Shown piece after piece: positions 14,923-24,454 of a DNA stretch of 64,000 nucleotides. The position numbers and the translations under genes were made by a program. The stretch comes from Cyanobium sp. CH-040. GTDB lineage: Bacteria; Cyanobacteriota; Cyanobacteriia; PCC-6307; Cyanobiaceae. The stretch is taken from positions 1-64,000 of the forward strand of contig NZ_JAGQCJ010000005.1 in NCBI RefSeq assembly GCF_024346135.1, in the 5' to 3' direction. Each line of letters opens with the position of its first letter. Positions within the stretch are counted from its first letter, which is position 1. The notes below the pieces were generated by a model. That model had not been told where the DNA came from. It saw nothing but the letters and a program-made list of their open reading frames with translations, and ran no database searches.

Positions 14923-16350
14923 ATGACACTGTTCCCCGACGCCGACACGCTGCTGCAGCTGGTGCTGCCGAAGCTGCTGCGCATGACTGCCTTCAGTGCG
15001 GTGGTGGGCGGTGTGGTGGGCGGCATGGTGGCCGCTGTGGCGCGACGCCCTTTGCGCCCTGCCTTGTGGGGGTCCTTCGTAGCGGTGTTCCTGTTCGGTC
15101 TGCTGCCGATCGAGGCGAATCCGGCCTCGCTGATCGGCGGGCCCTACGCCGGCCTCTGGCTGGGCTTCATGGTGCTGATGCTGGTTCCGGCCGCCGCCAT
15201 CGCCGGAGCGGTGCTGGGGCTGATCAGCGCCGCCCTCCCCCGCTCTCCCCTCCACCAGCCCCGCCAGCGGGCTGGCATCACCCTGGCCGGCTATCTGATC
15301 AGCGCCCTGGTGCTCACGGTGAGCCTCTCTCCTCCTGGCATCAGCGTCAGAGTTCCGGAGAGCTCGGGTTCGTTCCCCCTTGTGGCCGAGGTCAGCGGCA
15401 TCGAGAGCCCCCCCCTGGATCTGGCCCTCAGCGCCGACGGCCATCGGCTGGCGGTGCTGAGCGTGCGCTACGGCAGGCAGCAGGTGGACATCGTGGATCT
15501 CACCACCCGCAAGCAGCACAGGATCCGCAACCTGCATGGCAAACCCGATGGCCGGCAGACCCTTGCGGACATCCTCTCCACCCTGGCCTTCACGGCGGAT
15601 GGCCAGGAACTGGTGACCGCTGCCGTGGAGCAGGTGCAGGTGCGAACGCTCCCTGAAGGCCGGCCCCGGCTGCGTCTGGCGGGTGGCGAGGTGGCCTATC
15701 CCATGGCCGATGACAGGCTCGTGACCCTGGCGTCCTTGGACGCCTCGGCAGGGAGCCCCGCCCCCCGGAGCCTCCAGGTGTGGGATCTCTCCAGTGGCCG
15801 ACGGCTGCAGTCCCTTGCCGCGGATCTCAACACCCTGGATCGCAACACCGTTCCGGTGGCCATGAGCACGGATCGCCGTCTTCTGGCGTTCCCGCACCGG
15901 ATCCGGAACGACCGGATCGAGGTGTGGAACATCGGCGAGGGCAGGCTGATCAGCAACCTGGAGCTGGAGGGCCGACAAGGCATTCGCGCCCTGGCCTTCT
16001 CCCCGGACGGCAGGCAGCTGGCCCTCGCCCTGGATCAGACCCCCCCGCTGACGATCTGGGATCTGGCCGCGGCCAGCCCGATCCGGATGCTCAACACGGC
16101 CGATCCGGTGCACCAGCTGTACTGGACGACTGGGGGCCTCCTGGCCGGCTACGACGGAGCCATCAGGGTGCTGAGTGTCCAGAACGGAGCGGTGCTGCAC
16201 ACACTTCAATTACGTTCGCCAGGGCCGTCATCTCCGGCCAGACCGAGGTTGCCGATGCAACCGTCTTCTCTGAGCGGCGATGGCAACACACTGGCAGCCC
16301 ATTTCCCCGGCCATGGCATCGGTATCTGGCGCGTAGGGCAGGCAGAGTGA
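14923..16350 (+). CDS. membrane-anchored WD40/beta-propeller-like protein
   Basis: A 475-residue protein. The first 150 or so residues hold three to four hydrophobic helices (VVGGVVGGMVAAVARRPL and others); the rest are WD-type repeats such as SLQVWDLSSGRRLQSL, RIEVWNIGEGRLISNL and IRALAFSPDGRQLALALD. Propellers of this kind act as protein-binding scaffolds. It is followed within 2 bp by a second WD40-like gene, so the pair likely works together. Confidence 0.75.
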   Translation: MTLFPDADTLLQLVLPKLLRMTAFSAVVGGVVGGMVAAVARRPLRPALWGSFVAVFLFGLLPIEANPASLIGGPYAGLWLGFMVLMLVPAAAIAGAVLGLISAALPRSPLHQPRQRAGITLAGYLISALVLTVSLSPPGISVRVPESSGSFPLVAEVSGIESPPLDLALSADGHRLAVLSVRYGRQQVDIVDLTTRKQHRIRNLHGKPDGRQTLADILSTLAFTADGQELVTAAVEQVQVRTLPEGRPRLRLAGGEVAYPMADDRLVTLASLDASAGSPAPRSLQVWDLSSGRRLQSLAADLNTLDRNTVPVAMSTDRRLLAFPHRIRNDRIEVWNIGEGRLISNLELEGRQGIRALAFSPDGRQLALALDQTPPLTIWDLAAASPIRMLNTADPVHQLYWTTGGLLAGYDGAIRVLSVQNGAVLHTLQLRSPGPSSPARPRLPMQPSSLSGDGNTLAAHFPGHGIGIWRVGQAE

Positions 16351-16352
16351 TC

Positions 16353-17480
16353 ATGACGGGTGATCACAACAACACGATGACGACAAGAATGACGACAGGG
16401 ATGACGACAAGGCGTGGATTGGGGCTTTATGGCCTCGCGACAGCGCTCCTCACGGCACTTCTGGGGATGCACGAACCCATCTCCGCAGAGACGGCAGTCC
16501 CAACGCTCCTGGCACGGAAAGCACATCTGGAGGTCTGCACAGGCCGGGATGTCCCAGATGGTGGAGGCAGCGATGTTGTGACGGCCCTGGCTGCCATGCC
16601 AGATGGCAATCACCTGCTGCTGGGTTGCCGGTCCGGGGCAGTCGAACTGCGAACGCTGAACGGACAGTTGCGCTTTCGCCAGCAGCCGAAGCCGTTACAA
16701 GTCCAGAGTGTCGCTGTCACATCGGATGGGAAGCTCCTGTTCAGCCTCGCTGGCGACAGCATCCATCGCTGGAGCTCATCGGGTGAACCACGCGGAAGCT
16801 TCAATACCGCGACTGGCGAGGCAGGTCGTTGTGAAGGTTGTGATACCCGGGTGATGGTGATCTCACCCGATGGGAGCAGCCTGCTCACCGGTCATGCAGA
16901 TGGTTCAGCGGCACTCTGGAATGCCGAGGGGGTGCAACTGAGGCGATTCGAGGATCCCAGCTCAGGATCTCTGGTGGATCAAGTGGCATTCGATCCCTCT
17001 GGCAGCAGCATCGCCATCGGCGAAGAGACCGGAACCGTTCGCCGCTGGAACACGACGAGTGGTCGACTGCTCAGTGAAATCGACACTGGGCTTGAAAATC
17101 TCGATGCTCTGGCCATCACCGCAAGTGGAGATGTCTGGGCTGCTGGATGGTACGGGGCTGGGCGATGGGACTTGCTTGGAAGACGGCAGACGACACTGCG
17201 TGAAAACGCCATGGTTGGGTACTTCCAGGCACTTCCCAGTGGCACTGCCGTTGTGCTGGGTGGCGCGCAGTATGCAGATAACTTTTTTGAGATCCGGGAC
17301 ATCCGAGGCCAGCCAGTCATGAACCTCCGAATCCATGACGAATGGGCGAAGGAAGGCAACGGATTGCCTTCGGTAACGACGAAAGGCGGACTAGTGCTTG
17401 TGTCAGCTGATGGCCGGCTGCTCTACATGGCAGACGGTGACTGGGTCTACCTCTGGGATCTTCCTGAGAACTCACCCTGA
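16353..17480 (+). CDS. exported WD40-repeat protein
   Basis: A 375-residue protein with a Thr-rich N-terminal stretch and a hydrophobic signal (GLYGLATALLTALLGM), then WD-like repeats: MPDGNHLLLGCRSGAVEL, SPDGSSLLTGHADGSAAL, DPSGSSIAIGEETGTVRRW. Likely a periplasmic or surface propeller. It starts 2 bp after the stop of the membrane-anchored propeller gene. Ligand unknown. Confidence 0.75.
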   Translation: MTGDHNNTMTTRMTTGMTTRRGLGLYGLATALLTALLGMHEPISAETAVPTLLARKAHLEVCTGRDVPDGGGSDVVTALAAMPDGNHLLLGCRSGAVELRTLNGQLRFRQQPKPLQVQSVAVTSDGKLLFSLAGDSIHRWSSSGEPRGSFNTATGEAGRCEGCDTRVMVISPDGSSLLTGHADGSAALWNAEGVQLRRFEDPSSGSLVDQVAFDPSGSSIAIGEETGTVRRWNTTSGRLLSEIDTGLENLDALAITASGDVWAAGWYGAGRWDLLGRRQTTLRENAMVGYFQALPSGTAVVLGGAQYADNFFEIRDIRGQPVMNLRIHDEWAKEGNGLPSVTTKGGLVLVSADGRLLYMADGDWVYLWDLPENSP

Positions 17481-17515
17481 TGCCATTGTCGAGAGCTAAG
17501 CCCTCATCATTTTGG

Positions 17516-17962
17516 TCAAGAGATAGGCTCGCCTCGTCGACACGTCCCCGTCATGCTCTGGGTATCGAATTCCGCACCATAATCACTGCCTATGGTCAGC
17601 TCAGATCGATAGTGCAACGTCTGCAGGTTGATGGTGTGGCTTTCCGAGACGAACTGGGGCCTGTACATCCTCTGGTTCCAGTGAATCTCCTCTTGGGAAA
17701 CGATGACCTTGCTGTCATCGATGATCCCCCCTCCCAGTTCATCCGGTGGATCATTGGTGGTGATAGTGGCACGAACTTCTCCCGTGCCGGAATCCAGTTC
17801 CTGCACCTGCTGAAGTCGTGGATCGACGCGAATGGTCTTTTCCGATCCATCCTCCAACCGGCAAGTGAGGCTGAAGGGAAGGCTCGCCCAGCGCCAGATC
17901 AGACCACAGCCTGCCAGCAACGGGATCAGGAGAGCGACGAGCACATAAATCCGTTTGTTCAC
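17516..17962 (-). CDS. lipoprotein of unknown function
   Basis: A 148-residue protein. A GTG start at 17962 gives a textbook lipoprotein signal: NKRIYVLVALLIPLLAGC with the lipid-accepting Cys at about 19. The mature part has two further cysteines (LTCRLEDG and TGTCRRG) that may pair. Convergent with the WD40 gene. The frame extends upstream to a TTG at 17989. Confidence 0.55.
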   Translation of the reverse strand: MNKRIYVLVALLIPLLAGCGLIWRWASLPFSLTCRLEDGSEKTIRVDPRLQQVQELDSGTGEVRATITTNDPPDELGGGIIDDSKVIVSQEEIHWNQRMYRPQFVSESHTINLQTLHYRSELTIGSDYGAEFDTQSMTGTCRRGEPIS

Positions 17963-18125
17963 TGGATTCAAGCGACGATCGAAACTCAAACGCTAGACGC
18001 ACTGCCGCCGAACAGCTGCCGATGAGGATCCACGGAGAGATCCGCTCCCGGACCGGGCGAGCCTTTCGCATCAACAGGGATACCTTGGAAGCAATAGCCT
18101 GAGGCATGCGGATCCCCTCGGCTGC

Positions 18126-18668
18126 ATGGTGCTTCGGATTGCAGCCGGATGTTCAGGGCTGTTGCTGCTCGCCCTCGCCCCGCTCAGCACCGCTGGCGCC
18201 GGGCCGGTGCCCTGCCCTGCGGCATTGACGGCCCAGATCGATGGTCTCTACCGCTGGCAGGTCGCCCGCCAGGACGCCAGCGGTGCGATCGATCTCACGA
18301 GCCAGCGCGAGCGATTCACCCCTGCGTTGTATCAGCAGCTCGACGATGCCTTCCGCCTCAGCCCGGCCGACGGCCGCTTCGTGGATTCCGATGTGTTCAG
18401 CGGCACCCAGGTGCGCACCTTCGGCGCCCGGGTGCTGGGCTGCGCACCCGCGGGCCAGGACAGTCTCGAGGCACAGGTGAGTGTGGAGGTGGGTCTGCTG
18501 AACCGCCCTTCCGGTACGCCGGTGCAACTCCGCTACCGGATGCAGCCCACAGGCACCGGTGCGTGGAGAATCGCGGACATCAGCTATCCGGGAGAGCCAG
18601 GCTTCACCCTCACCCGCTTCCTGAGTGAATTGCTGGAATCACCAAATAAGAACCAACCCAGACGTTGA
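18126..18668 (+). CDS. exported DUF3828-like protein
   Basis: A 180-residue protein with a signal peptide (GLLLLALAPLSTAGAG) and a small mixed alpha/beta body: RERFTPALYQQLDDAF, DVFSGTQVRTFGARVLGCAP, WRIADISYPGEPGFTL, as in DUF3828/DUF4878-type periplasmic proteins. The two cysteines could form a disulfide. Function unknown. Confidence 0.62.
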   Translation: MVLRIAAGCSGLLLLALAPLSTAGAGPVPCPAALTAQIDGLYRWQVARQDASGAIDLTSQRERFTPALYQQLDDAFRLSPADGRFVDSDVFSGTQVRTFGARVLGCAPAGQDSLEAQVSVEVGLLNRPSGTPVQLRYRMQPTGTGAWRIADISYPGEPGFTLTRFLSELLESPNKNQPRR

Positions 18669-18801
18669 TGGACGGCGTCTCGCAGGAGACCTGCTCGGAT
18701 CAATCCATGGTTCGTGAGCAGGTTTCAATCATGCCCTCCAGGAGATCATCAGGGGTACTCAGAGCGACACATTTCCGCAAGCTCAGTCGGGTCTCAGCCT
18801 G

Positions 18802-20013
18802 ATGCCCCTGCAGGATCAGGATTATCTCTGCGGACGTTGCGCAGGAAACCCCGCCGCCGATCATGGAGGCATCAGTCTTGATGCCATGGGATTGCTCGTT
18901 GCCGCAGGAGAGAGCCGTCGCCCGACCCATCCGCAGCCGATTCTGAGGAACAGAGCCACTGGTGCCTGCAGCGGCATCACCCGGTGTTGCAGCGCTCAGA
19001 CCAGGCGATCACTGACTCCTTCAAGGCTGAGGCGGCTGATCCGCGGCCTGGTTGTCTCCACCCTGCTGGGGCCGCTGGTGGCTCTCGGTGCGGCACCGGC
19101 AGGGGCAAAACCGGTGAGCATGCAATTCCGTTTCACGCCCTATCTGCCCGCCGCCAGGGACGTCGACAAGGTCACGACTGTGCCAGGCGTGGTGGAACTG
19201 GAGCTCAATGGGGTGCCGATGGCGGAGGGGCCTCTGGAGCAGAAATCAGCCCTGGTGATGAACCATGACGCCATCGGCATCGAGGTGTTTCCTGCCCTGT
19301 GGTTGCCGGCAAGTCAGCTGCAGCCGCTGCTGCGACGGGGTCACAACCTGTTGCGGATCCGGTTCACCCCCAAGGATGGACGTGTGAGCTACCGCAGTCA
19401 GTTCCGCTGGGAGGTAATCGATGACGCAATCACCACCAGCACCACGGCGGAGGGCTCCGAGGTCACCACCAATCACGCAGCCAGGGGAGGCGAGGACCGG
19501 GAAGTGCGAGGTGCGGTGAGGGTGCAGCACGCGTTCCAGGCACCGTTCGCCCAGGTGGAACCCTGGCATGACGCCCCGGCGGTGAATACCCTCGAGCCGG
19601 CCGATCGTGCCGCGATCATGGCTCTGATCAGCGAGCGTGCATCGCTGTTCGCGCCCGACTTCGAGGCGGCCCATCGATTCATCGCCAACCAGCCCACGGA
19701 CCGTGGGGTCACGATCAATGTGCCGGAAGCCCGCCGCCTTCGTTGCCTGGAGGCGGGCTATACCATCGGCGTCCGGGTGGCAGCGCCCACGGAAGCCGAC
19801 GTCCGCCTGATCACCACCGACAGCCCCGTGCTGGTGGCCCGCGGGACGGGTGAGCTTCTGTTCGGCGGTCCCCATGAGCCAGGCATGGCTGAGCGCTATG
19901 AGGCCCTGCCCAATGACATCGGGTTCTGCTTCATGTTGACCTTCAATTCGCTGTTCCCCAAGCAGTTTCTGCTGGTGAAAGGCAAGGACGGGCAGTGGCA
20001 GATCCTGCCGTGA
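18802..20013 (+). CDS. exported protein of unknown function, start uncertain
   Basis: The well-formed part begins near 19030 with a signal-like stretch (RGLVVSTLLGPLVALGAAPA) followed by about 300 residues rich in beta structure (VSMQFRFTPYLPAARDVDKV, LLRRGHNLLRIRFTPKDG, NDIGFCFMLTFNSLF). The upstream 70 codons are open but unlike a protein N-terminus, so the true start probably lies downstream of 18802 and may be non-ATG. No family recognised. Convergent with phoX, 14 bp apart. Confidence 0.5.
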   Translation: MPLQDQDYLCGRCAGNPAADHGGISLDAMGLLVAAGESRRPTHPQPILRNRATGACSGITRCCSAQTRRSLTPSRLRRLIRGLVVSTLLGPLVALGAAPAGAKPVSMQFRFTPYLPAARDVDKVTTVPGVVELELNGVPMAEGPLEQKSALVMNHDAIGIEVFPALWLPASQLQPLLRRGHNLLRIRFTPKDGRVSYRSQFRWEVIDDAITTSTTAEGSEVTTNHAARGGEDREVRGAVRVQHAFQAPFAQVEPWHDAPAVNTLEPADRAAIMALISERASLFAPDFEAAHRFIANQPTDRGVTINVPEARRLRCLEAGYTIGVRVAAPTEADVRLITTDSPVLVARGTGELLFGGPHEPGMAERYEALPNDIGFCFMLTFNSLFPKQFLLVKGKDGQWQILP

Positions 20014-20027
20014 ACCCGCAGCCGTGC

Positions 20028-22205
20028 TCAGACTAGCGGGCGGCCGTCGAGGCGGCGGATCGCCACCACCCCCGGGCGGGGCGGGCGGCCGGGCACCGGT
20101 GAGGGCCAGCTGGAGCCGAGCGGCACCTGGCGCAGCTGCTCGAAGCGGCCGCCGTCGCGGTCTTCCAGGGTGTGGGCCTGGACCTCCTCGCCGCCGCGCT
20201 GGCGGGTGCCGTGGAGCTCGCCGGGATGCTGCACCGCCAGGAACAGGGTGGTTTCCTCCCGGTCGAAGCACGGCCCGCACAGCTCGCACTCCATCGGCCC
20301 GGTGGCGAACAGAAGCGCCTGACCGGCGCGCGGGCCGCTGGCCGGGAACAGCCAGCAGGCGTTGTTGCCGAACACGTCCAGGCTGCTGCCGCCGGAGCGG
20401 TCGGTGACCATCCACACATTGCCGCCGCGGTCGATCGCCAGGTTGTCGGGCATGGCGAATCCCATGCCCCCCTGCCAGGGCGCGCCGCCGGTGGCCACCA
20501 TGCGCCAGCGGAACCCCGTGGCATCCCCCTGCTGCAGCCCGTCCTGCAGGCGCATCACCCAGCCGTAGGGCCAGCTCGCCTCCCCGCTCGGGCCGCGGAA
20601 GATCGCCGGATCGGCCCGCCCGTCGCCGTCGCTGCCGGCGGCGGTGAAGGCGATCAGCAGATCGGCGCTGCGCGGGTCGATGTCGGTGTCCTCCGGGCGG
20701 GCGGCCGGGGTGGCCCCGATGGCGTTGGCGGCCAGGTGGGCGTCGATCAGGATCGCCCCCTGCCGCTCCTCGCCGCTGCCCGGATAGAGATCGGCCAGGC
20801 GGCGGTGCTGTTTGAGGTAGGCCTCCACCTCCGCGTCGCTGGCCAGGGCCTCGGCGCCGGGCCGGCTGCGGTCGCGGTGGGGCAGCAGGGTGGGCTGGCT
20901 GAGATCGAAGCGCGCGTAGTGGCTGGGGCGCAGCGGCGCCAGCGGCGTCTCCGGGGCCAGGGCCAGCCAGCGTCCCGTGCCGTCGGCGTTGAACACCGCC
21001 GCCTCCAGCCGGCCTCGCTCCAGCAGCCGGGAGTTGGCGGGATCGGCCGGATCCCGCACCAACTGCTCGCTCACGAAGCGGTAGAGGTGGCCGCCGTGGC
21101 GGTCGCAGCCGGAGAACACCACCAGCGGCCGGCCGGCGGTGGCCTGCACCGCCACCGCCTCGTGGCGGAAGCGGCCCAGCCAACTGTGCTTCACAGCCGG
21201 TTGCTCCGGGCGGCGCGGATCCAGCTCCACCATCCAGCCGTACTTGTTGCCCGTCAGGCCGAAGGGATTGCCCAGGCCATCAAGCCGGCTGCCGTCGAAG
21301 CGGAAGGGCCGCTCCGCCGGCGACGGCGAGGAGCCGTCGGCGTACACCCGCTCCACCACCTGACTCTGGAAATTCTCCTCGGCCGAGAACACCGTGCCCC
21401 AGGGGGTCTGGCCGCCGGCGCAGTTGGCGAAGCTGCCGATCACCCGATCGCCCAGGCCGTCGTCGTAGCCCAGCCGCCGGCGCCGGCGAAACACGGCCGC
21501 CGCCGGACCGCTGCAGCGCAGCCGCTCCTGGGGCCGCTCCAGCCCACTCAGGCCGGTGATGCGCCGGTCGTGGCGGCCCGGGTCGGCGCGCCAGGCGCCG
21601 CTGGCGTCGCAGGCGATGCCGGCCACGCCGATGCCCAGGTCGGCCATGGCGGCGGTGGCCACCGCCAGCAGCGGCTGGCGAAGGGGATCGTCCGCCGCCA
21701 GCGACGCCACATCCACCCGGCCGCCGCGCGCCGCCAGCGCCTCCTGCAGCTCCGCGAAGGGCAGCGTGCTGCCGGTGGCCTCGGCGTAGCCCTCTATCCA
21801 GGGCCGCAGGCTGATGTACTCGAAATTCACCGTGAGCAGGGCCCGCCTGCCCTCCAGGGGCGTGAACGCCAGGTAGTCGTTGTTGAAGCCGAAGCGGCCC
21901 TCGGCCAGCGGCTCGCCCCAGGTGAACAGCAGCTCGCTGCGGTAGCCCTCCGGCACCTCCAGCCGGTCGTCGATGGCCAGGCGGCCGTAGAGCTCACGCT
22001 GCTGCGCCGCCGTGCGGCCGTCGCCGGGCAGGGGCATGGGCCCCGGCAGCGGCGTGAAGGGCAGGCCGCTGGCCGGGGCATCCAGGCGGGTGGCAGGGGG
22101 CCGGGTGGCAGCGGGCACACCGGTGCTGGCGCGGGCGTGGGCGGCGAGGGCGGGCGCAGCGGCCCCCAGGCCCAGCAGCTCGATCAGCAGGGTGCGGCGG
22201 TTCAT
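20028..22205 (-). CDS. PhoX-type alkaline phosphatase (DUF839)
   Basis: A 725-residue protein with a Tat-like signal (NRRTLLIELLGLGAAAPALA). PhoX-family landmarks: FGFNNDYLAFTPLEG, NCAGGQTPWGTVFSAEENF, SHYARFDLSQPTLLPHRDRS and GFAMPDNLAIDRGGNVWMVT. PhoX enzymes are periplasmic Ca2+/Fe phosphomonoesterases that scavenge organic phosphate. Its ATG overlaps the stop of the phytase-like gene (22202-22205), so the two form one operon. Confidence 0.85.
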   Translation of the reverse strand: MNRRTLLIELLGLGAAAPALAAHARASTGVPAATRPPATRLDAPASGLPFTPLPGPMPLPGDGRTAAQQRELYGRLAIDDRLEVPEGYRSELLFTWGEPLAEGRFGFNNDYLAFTPLEGRRALLTVNFEYISLRPWIEGYAEATGSTLPFAELQEALAARGGRVDVASLAADDPLRQPLLAVATAAMADLGIGVAGIACDASGAWRADPGRHDRRITGLSGLERPQERLRCSGPAAAVFRRRRRLGYDDGLGDRVIGSFANCAGGQTPWGTVFSAEENFQSQVVERVYADGSSPSPAERPFRFDGSRLDGLGNPFGLTGNKYGWMVELDPRRPEQPAVKHSWLGRFRHEAVAVQATAGRPLVVFSGCDRHGGHLYRFVSEQLVRDPADPANSRLLERGRLEAAVFNADGTGRWLALAPETPLAPLRPSHYARFDLSQPTLLPHRDRSRPGAEALASDAEVEAYLKQHRRLADLYPGSGEERQGAILIDAHLAANAIGATPAARPEDTDIDPRSADLLIAFTAAGSDGDGRADPAIFRGPSGEASWPYGWVMRLQDGLQQGDATGFRWRMVATGGAPWQGGMGFAMPDNLAIDRGGNVWMVTDRSGGSSLDVFGNNACWLFPASGPRAGQALLFATGPMECELCGPCFDREETTLFLAVQHPGELHGTRQRGGEEVQAHTLEDRDGGRFEQLRQVPLGSSWPSPVPGRPPRPGVVAIRRLDGRPLV

Positions 22206-23314
22206 GGCTGGGCGGGGCAGGGATCGGTGCGCACCGGGCTGAGCAGGGCCAGGCGGCTGGCCTGGAGGGGGTTGAAGTTGTCGTCGCTGGCCAGCAGCAG
22301 CGTGGGCCGGCCGTCCGCCAGCGGCGGACCGAGGCTGAGGCCCTCCCAGTTGTCCGCCGCGAGGCCGGCGGCGATCAGGTCCCAGCTGGCGAGAGGATCC
22401 AGCGGCTCTCCCACGCCGCCCGCCGTCGGCGCCGGCGAGGCGTGCGCCGACGGCGCGGGCAGGGGATAGAGGGCCAGGCGGATCCGCCAGCTGAACGGCG
22501 CCTCGAAGCGGCGCAAGAGCGCCAGCAGCCGGCCCGGCTTCACCAGCAGCAGGTCGGTGAGGCCCCAGCCTTCCCCCGGCAGGCGCAGCGCCCCCTGGGG
22601 CAGGGCCGTGGGCGTGGCCGTGCGGGGATCGGCGCCCGCCGGCCACTGCCAGCGCAGCAGCCGCACCGCATCCGGCGGGTCCTGCAGGAGGGGGTGCTCG
22701 GCCGCCATCAGCAGGGCCGGCAAGCCGCCGCCGGCCGACGGCGGCAGGATCAGCAGCGACTCCGGCCCGCCGTTGCTGGCCAGGCCCGTTCCCGCACCGG
22801 GCTGCCAGGCGGCGGGCAGCGGCAAGGCCTCCAGCAGCGCGCCGCTGCCGGCCTCGAAACGCAGCAGCTGGGCCTGGCGTTCGGGCGTGCGGCGGCCTTC
22901 GCTGGCCACCCACAGCTGGCCGTCGAACACCACCAGGGCCTCGCCGTCCATCGGCCGCAGCAGCGGCAGCACCTCCAGCAGGCGCGGCGTGCCGCGGTCC
23001 GGCAGGCCGCTCCAGCGCAGGAGCTCCCCCTCGGTGGCGTCGCTGAGCAGCAGCAGCTGGCTGGTGGCCGGATCCCACTGGACGGCCGAGAAGCCGCCGA
23101 TCTCCCGACCGTCGGCGCTGCGGCGGGGCAGCTCCAGCTGGCGCTCCAGCCGCCAGCCAGCCTCCAGCGGGCAGGGCAGCGGGCCGGTACCGCCCTCGGC
23201 CCGCGCGCCTGAGATCCAGGCCAGCAGGCCCAGCAGAACGGAAGCGGCGCGGGGCAGCAGGGTCACGCGCCAATCCTTCACGAACGACGCCGGGGGCTCG
23301 GCATTCCAGGACAC
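22202..23314 (-). CDS. esterase-like phytase-family protein, exported
   Basis: About 370 residues with a signal region (VLLGLLAWISGARA) and the pattern IGGFSAVQWDPATSQLLLLS, ADNWEGLSLGPPLADGR and LLLASDDNFNPLQASRLAL, matching the esterase-like-activity-of-phytase domain. The start is a GTG at 23314; a GTG at 23281 is equally possible. Overlapping phoX suggests a joint role in organic phosphate use. Confidence 0.8.
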   Translation of the reverse strand: MSWNAEPPASFVKDWRVTLLPRAASVLLGLLAWISGARAEGGTGPLPCPLEAGWRLERQLELPRRSADGREIGGFSAVQWDPATSQLLLLSDATEGELLRWSGLPDRGTPRLLEVLPLLRPMDGEALVVFDGQLWVASEGRRTPERQAQLLRFEAGSGALLEALPLPAAWQPGAGTGLASNGGPESLLILPPSAGGGLPALLMAAEHPLLQDPPDAVRLLRWQWPAGADPRTATPTALPQGALRLPGEGWGLTDLLLVKPGRLLALLRRFEAPFSWRIRLALYPLPAPSAHASPAPTAGGVGEPLDPLASWDLIAAGLAADNWEGLSLGPPLADGRPTLLLASDDNFNPLQASRLALLSPVRTDPCPAQP

Positions 23315-23363
23315 ATGGCCCCCGGATGCGGGTGCATGCTCCTGCCCTCCGGTGCCGCGAACG

Positions 23364-23894
23364 TCAGCTCCCGAACTCGTCGACCCGTTTCCTGAGCTCC
23401 GCCAGTTCCCGGCGCAGGTCGTCCTCGTCGCCGCGCGGATCCGGCCGCCGGTCGGGGGAGACGCGCTCGGGTTCCCGGTAGCCGGCGAGGCTGCGGAACA
23501 TCAGCCCGCCACCGCTGGCGATCATCAGCACGTACACCATCAGCTGCCAGAGGGTGGCGGGCCTGAAGCTGATGCGCACGCCGTTCAGCACTCCCACGAA
23601 CAGGGCGGCCAGGGACGCCCACACCAGCAGGCGCGCCCAGCGCTGGAAGCTCCCGGTGAACAGCAGACACACGCCGATGCCCAGGGGAATCATCAGCAGA
23701 CCCATGCCGGGGGTGCCGAAGGGCAGCGCTCCACCCCAGCCACCGAAGCCGCCGCGCCAGCCCCAGCCGCCTCCCCCGTGGCTGAACCCCGAGTGCACCA
23801 TCACCTGGTTGAGGAACAGGAACACCCCGGCCCCGAACAGGCAACCGCCGATGGTGAACGTCAGCGCGTCGCCGACGGGATGCTCACGGCTCAT
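23364..23894 (-). CDS. small multi-span membrane protein
   Basis: A 176-residue protein with about four hydrophobic helices, a Gly/Trp-rich loop (GGGGWGWRGGFGGWGGALPF) after the first helix, and an acidic coiled C-terminal tail (DEDDLRRELAELRKRVDEFG). Conserved-hypothetical type in picocyanobacteria. Function unknown. Confidence 0.6.
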   Translation of the reverse strand: MSREHPVGDALTFTIGGCLFGAGVFLFLNQVMVHSGFSHGGGGWGWRGGFGGWGGALPFGTPGMGLLMIPLGIGVCLLFTGSFQRWARLLVWASLAALFVGVLNGVRISFRPATLWQLMVYVLMIASGGGLMFRSLAGYREPERVSPDRRPDPRGDEDDLRRELAELRKRVDEFGS

Positions 23895-23942
23895 GGCGGC
23901 CCGGGGGTCGTGCTGGCCGCAGGGTAGGGACGGTGCGCCCGC

Positions 23943-24362
23943 TCAGGCCACGAACCGCCGGTAGAGCCAGCGCACGAAGCCGCCCACCAGCGGCACCGGC
24001 GCGAAGGTGGGGCCCACGAAGTCGAAGTAGTCGCGGTGGTCGACGATCCGGCCGTCGTCGTTGAACAGCAGCCGGGTGGTGCCGGGGTAGATGAACTCGA
24101 TCCCCTTGATCTTCAGGCCCATCTCCCACTCCACGAAGGCCGTGTCGCCCTCGATCGCCACCGCCCCCGGCACCAGATACACGTCGTCGCAGCGTTTCAG
24201 CAGGCCTTGCTGCGCCTCCAGGTAGGCGGCGATGCCCTGCCGCTCCTGGGTGGGGTCCTGGAAGTGCACGTCGTCGGCATAGGCCTGGCGCCACTGCTCC
24301 TCGCTGGGGGCCGGGGCGCCGTAGGGCTTGGTGAACAGGGCTCGCAGGCTGGCGGCGTCCAC
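23943..24362 (-). CDS. SnoaL/NTF2-like domain protein
   Basis: A 139-residue protein from a GTG at 24362. The order of features (EEQWRQAYADDVHFQDPTQE, YLEAQQGLLKRCDDV, FVEWEMGLKIKG, GRIVDHRDYFDFVG) fits the SnoaL-like NTF2 cone fold, often a steroid-isomerase-like or ligand-binding role. Divergent from aroB. Substrate unknown. Confidence 0.75.
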   Translation of the reverse strand: MDAASLRALFTKPYGAPAPSEEQWRQAYADDVHFQDPTQERQGIAAYLEAQQGLLKRCDDVYLVPGAVAIEGDTAFVEWEMGLKIKGIEFIYPGTTRLLFNDDGRIVDHRDYFDFVGPTFAPVPLVGGFVRWLYRRFVA

Positions 24363-24454
24363 GGCAGGCGGATGGATCGGCAGCCGAGCCTATGGACGCC
24401 GAGCCTATGGACGCCGCGCCCCGCCCGTAGCCTCGGGCCAGCACCGGTTTGCCC

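Noticed and set aside
18700-18930. Minus-strand 76-residue open frame
   Set aside because: No ribosome-binding site, no domain, and it overlaps the uncertain 5' end of the exported-protein gene; composition is not protein-like.
22206-23273. 5' extension of the PhoX frame over the phytase-like gene
   Set aside because: Low-complexity Ala/Gly/Arg-rich shadow; the Tat-like signal at 22205 is the true start.
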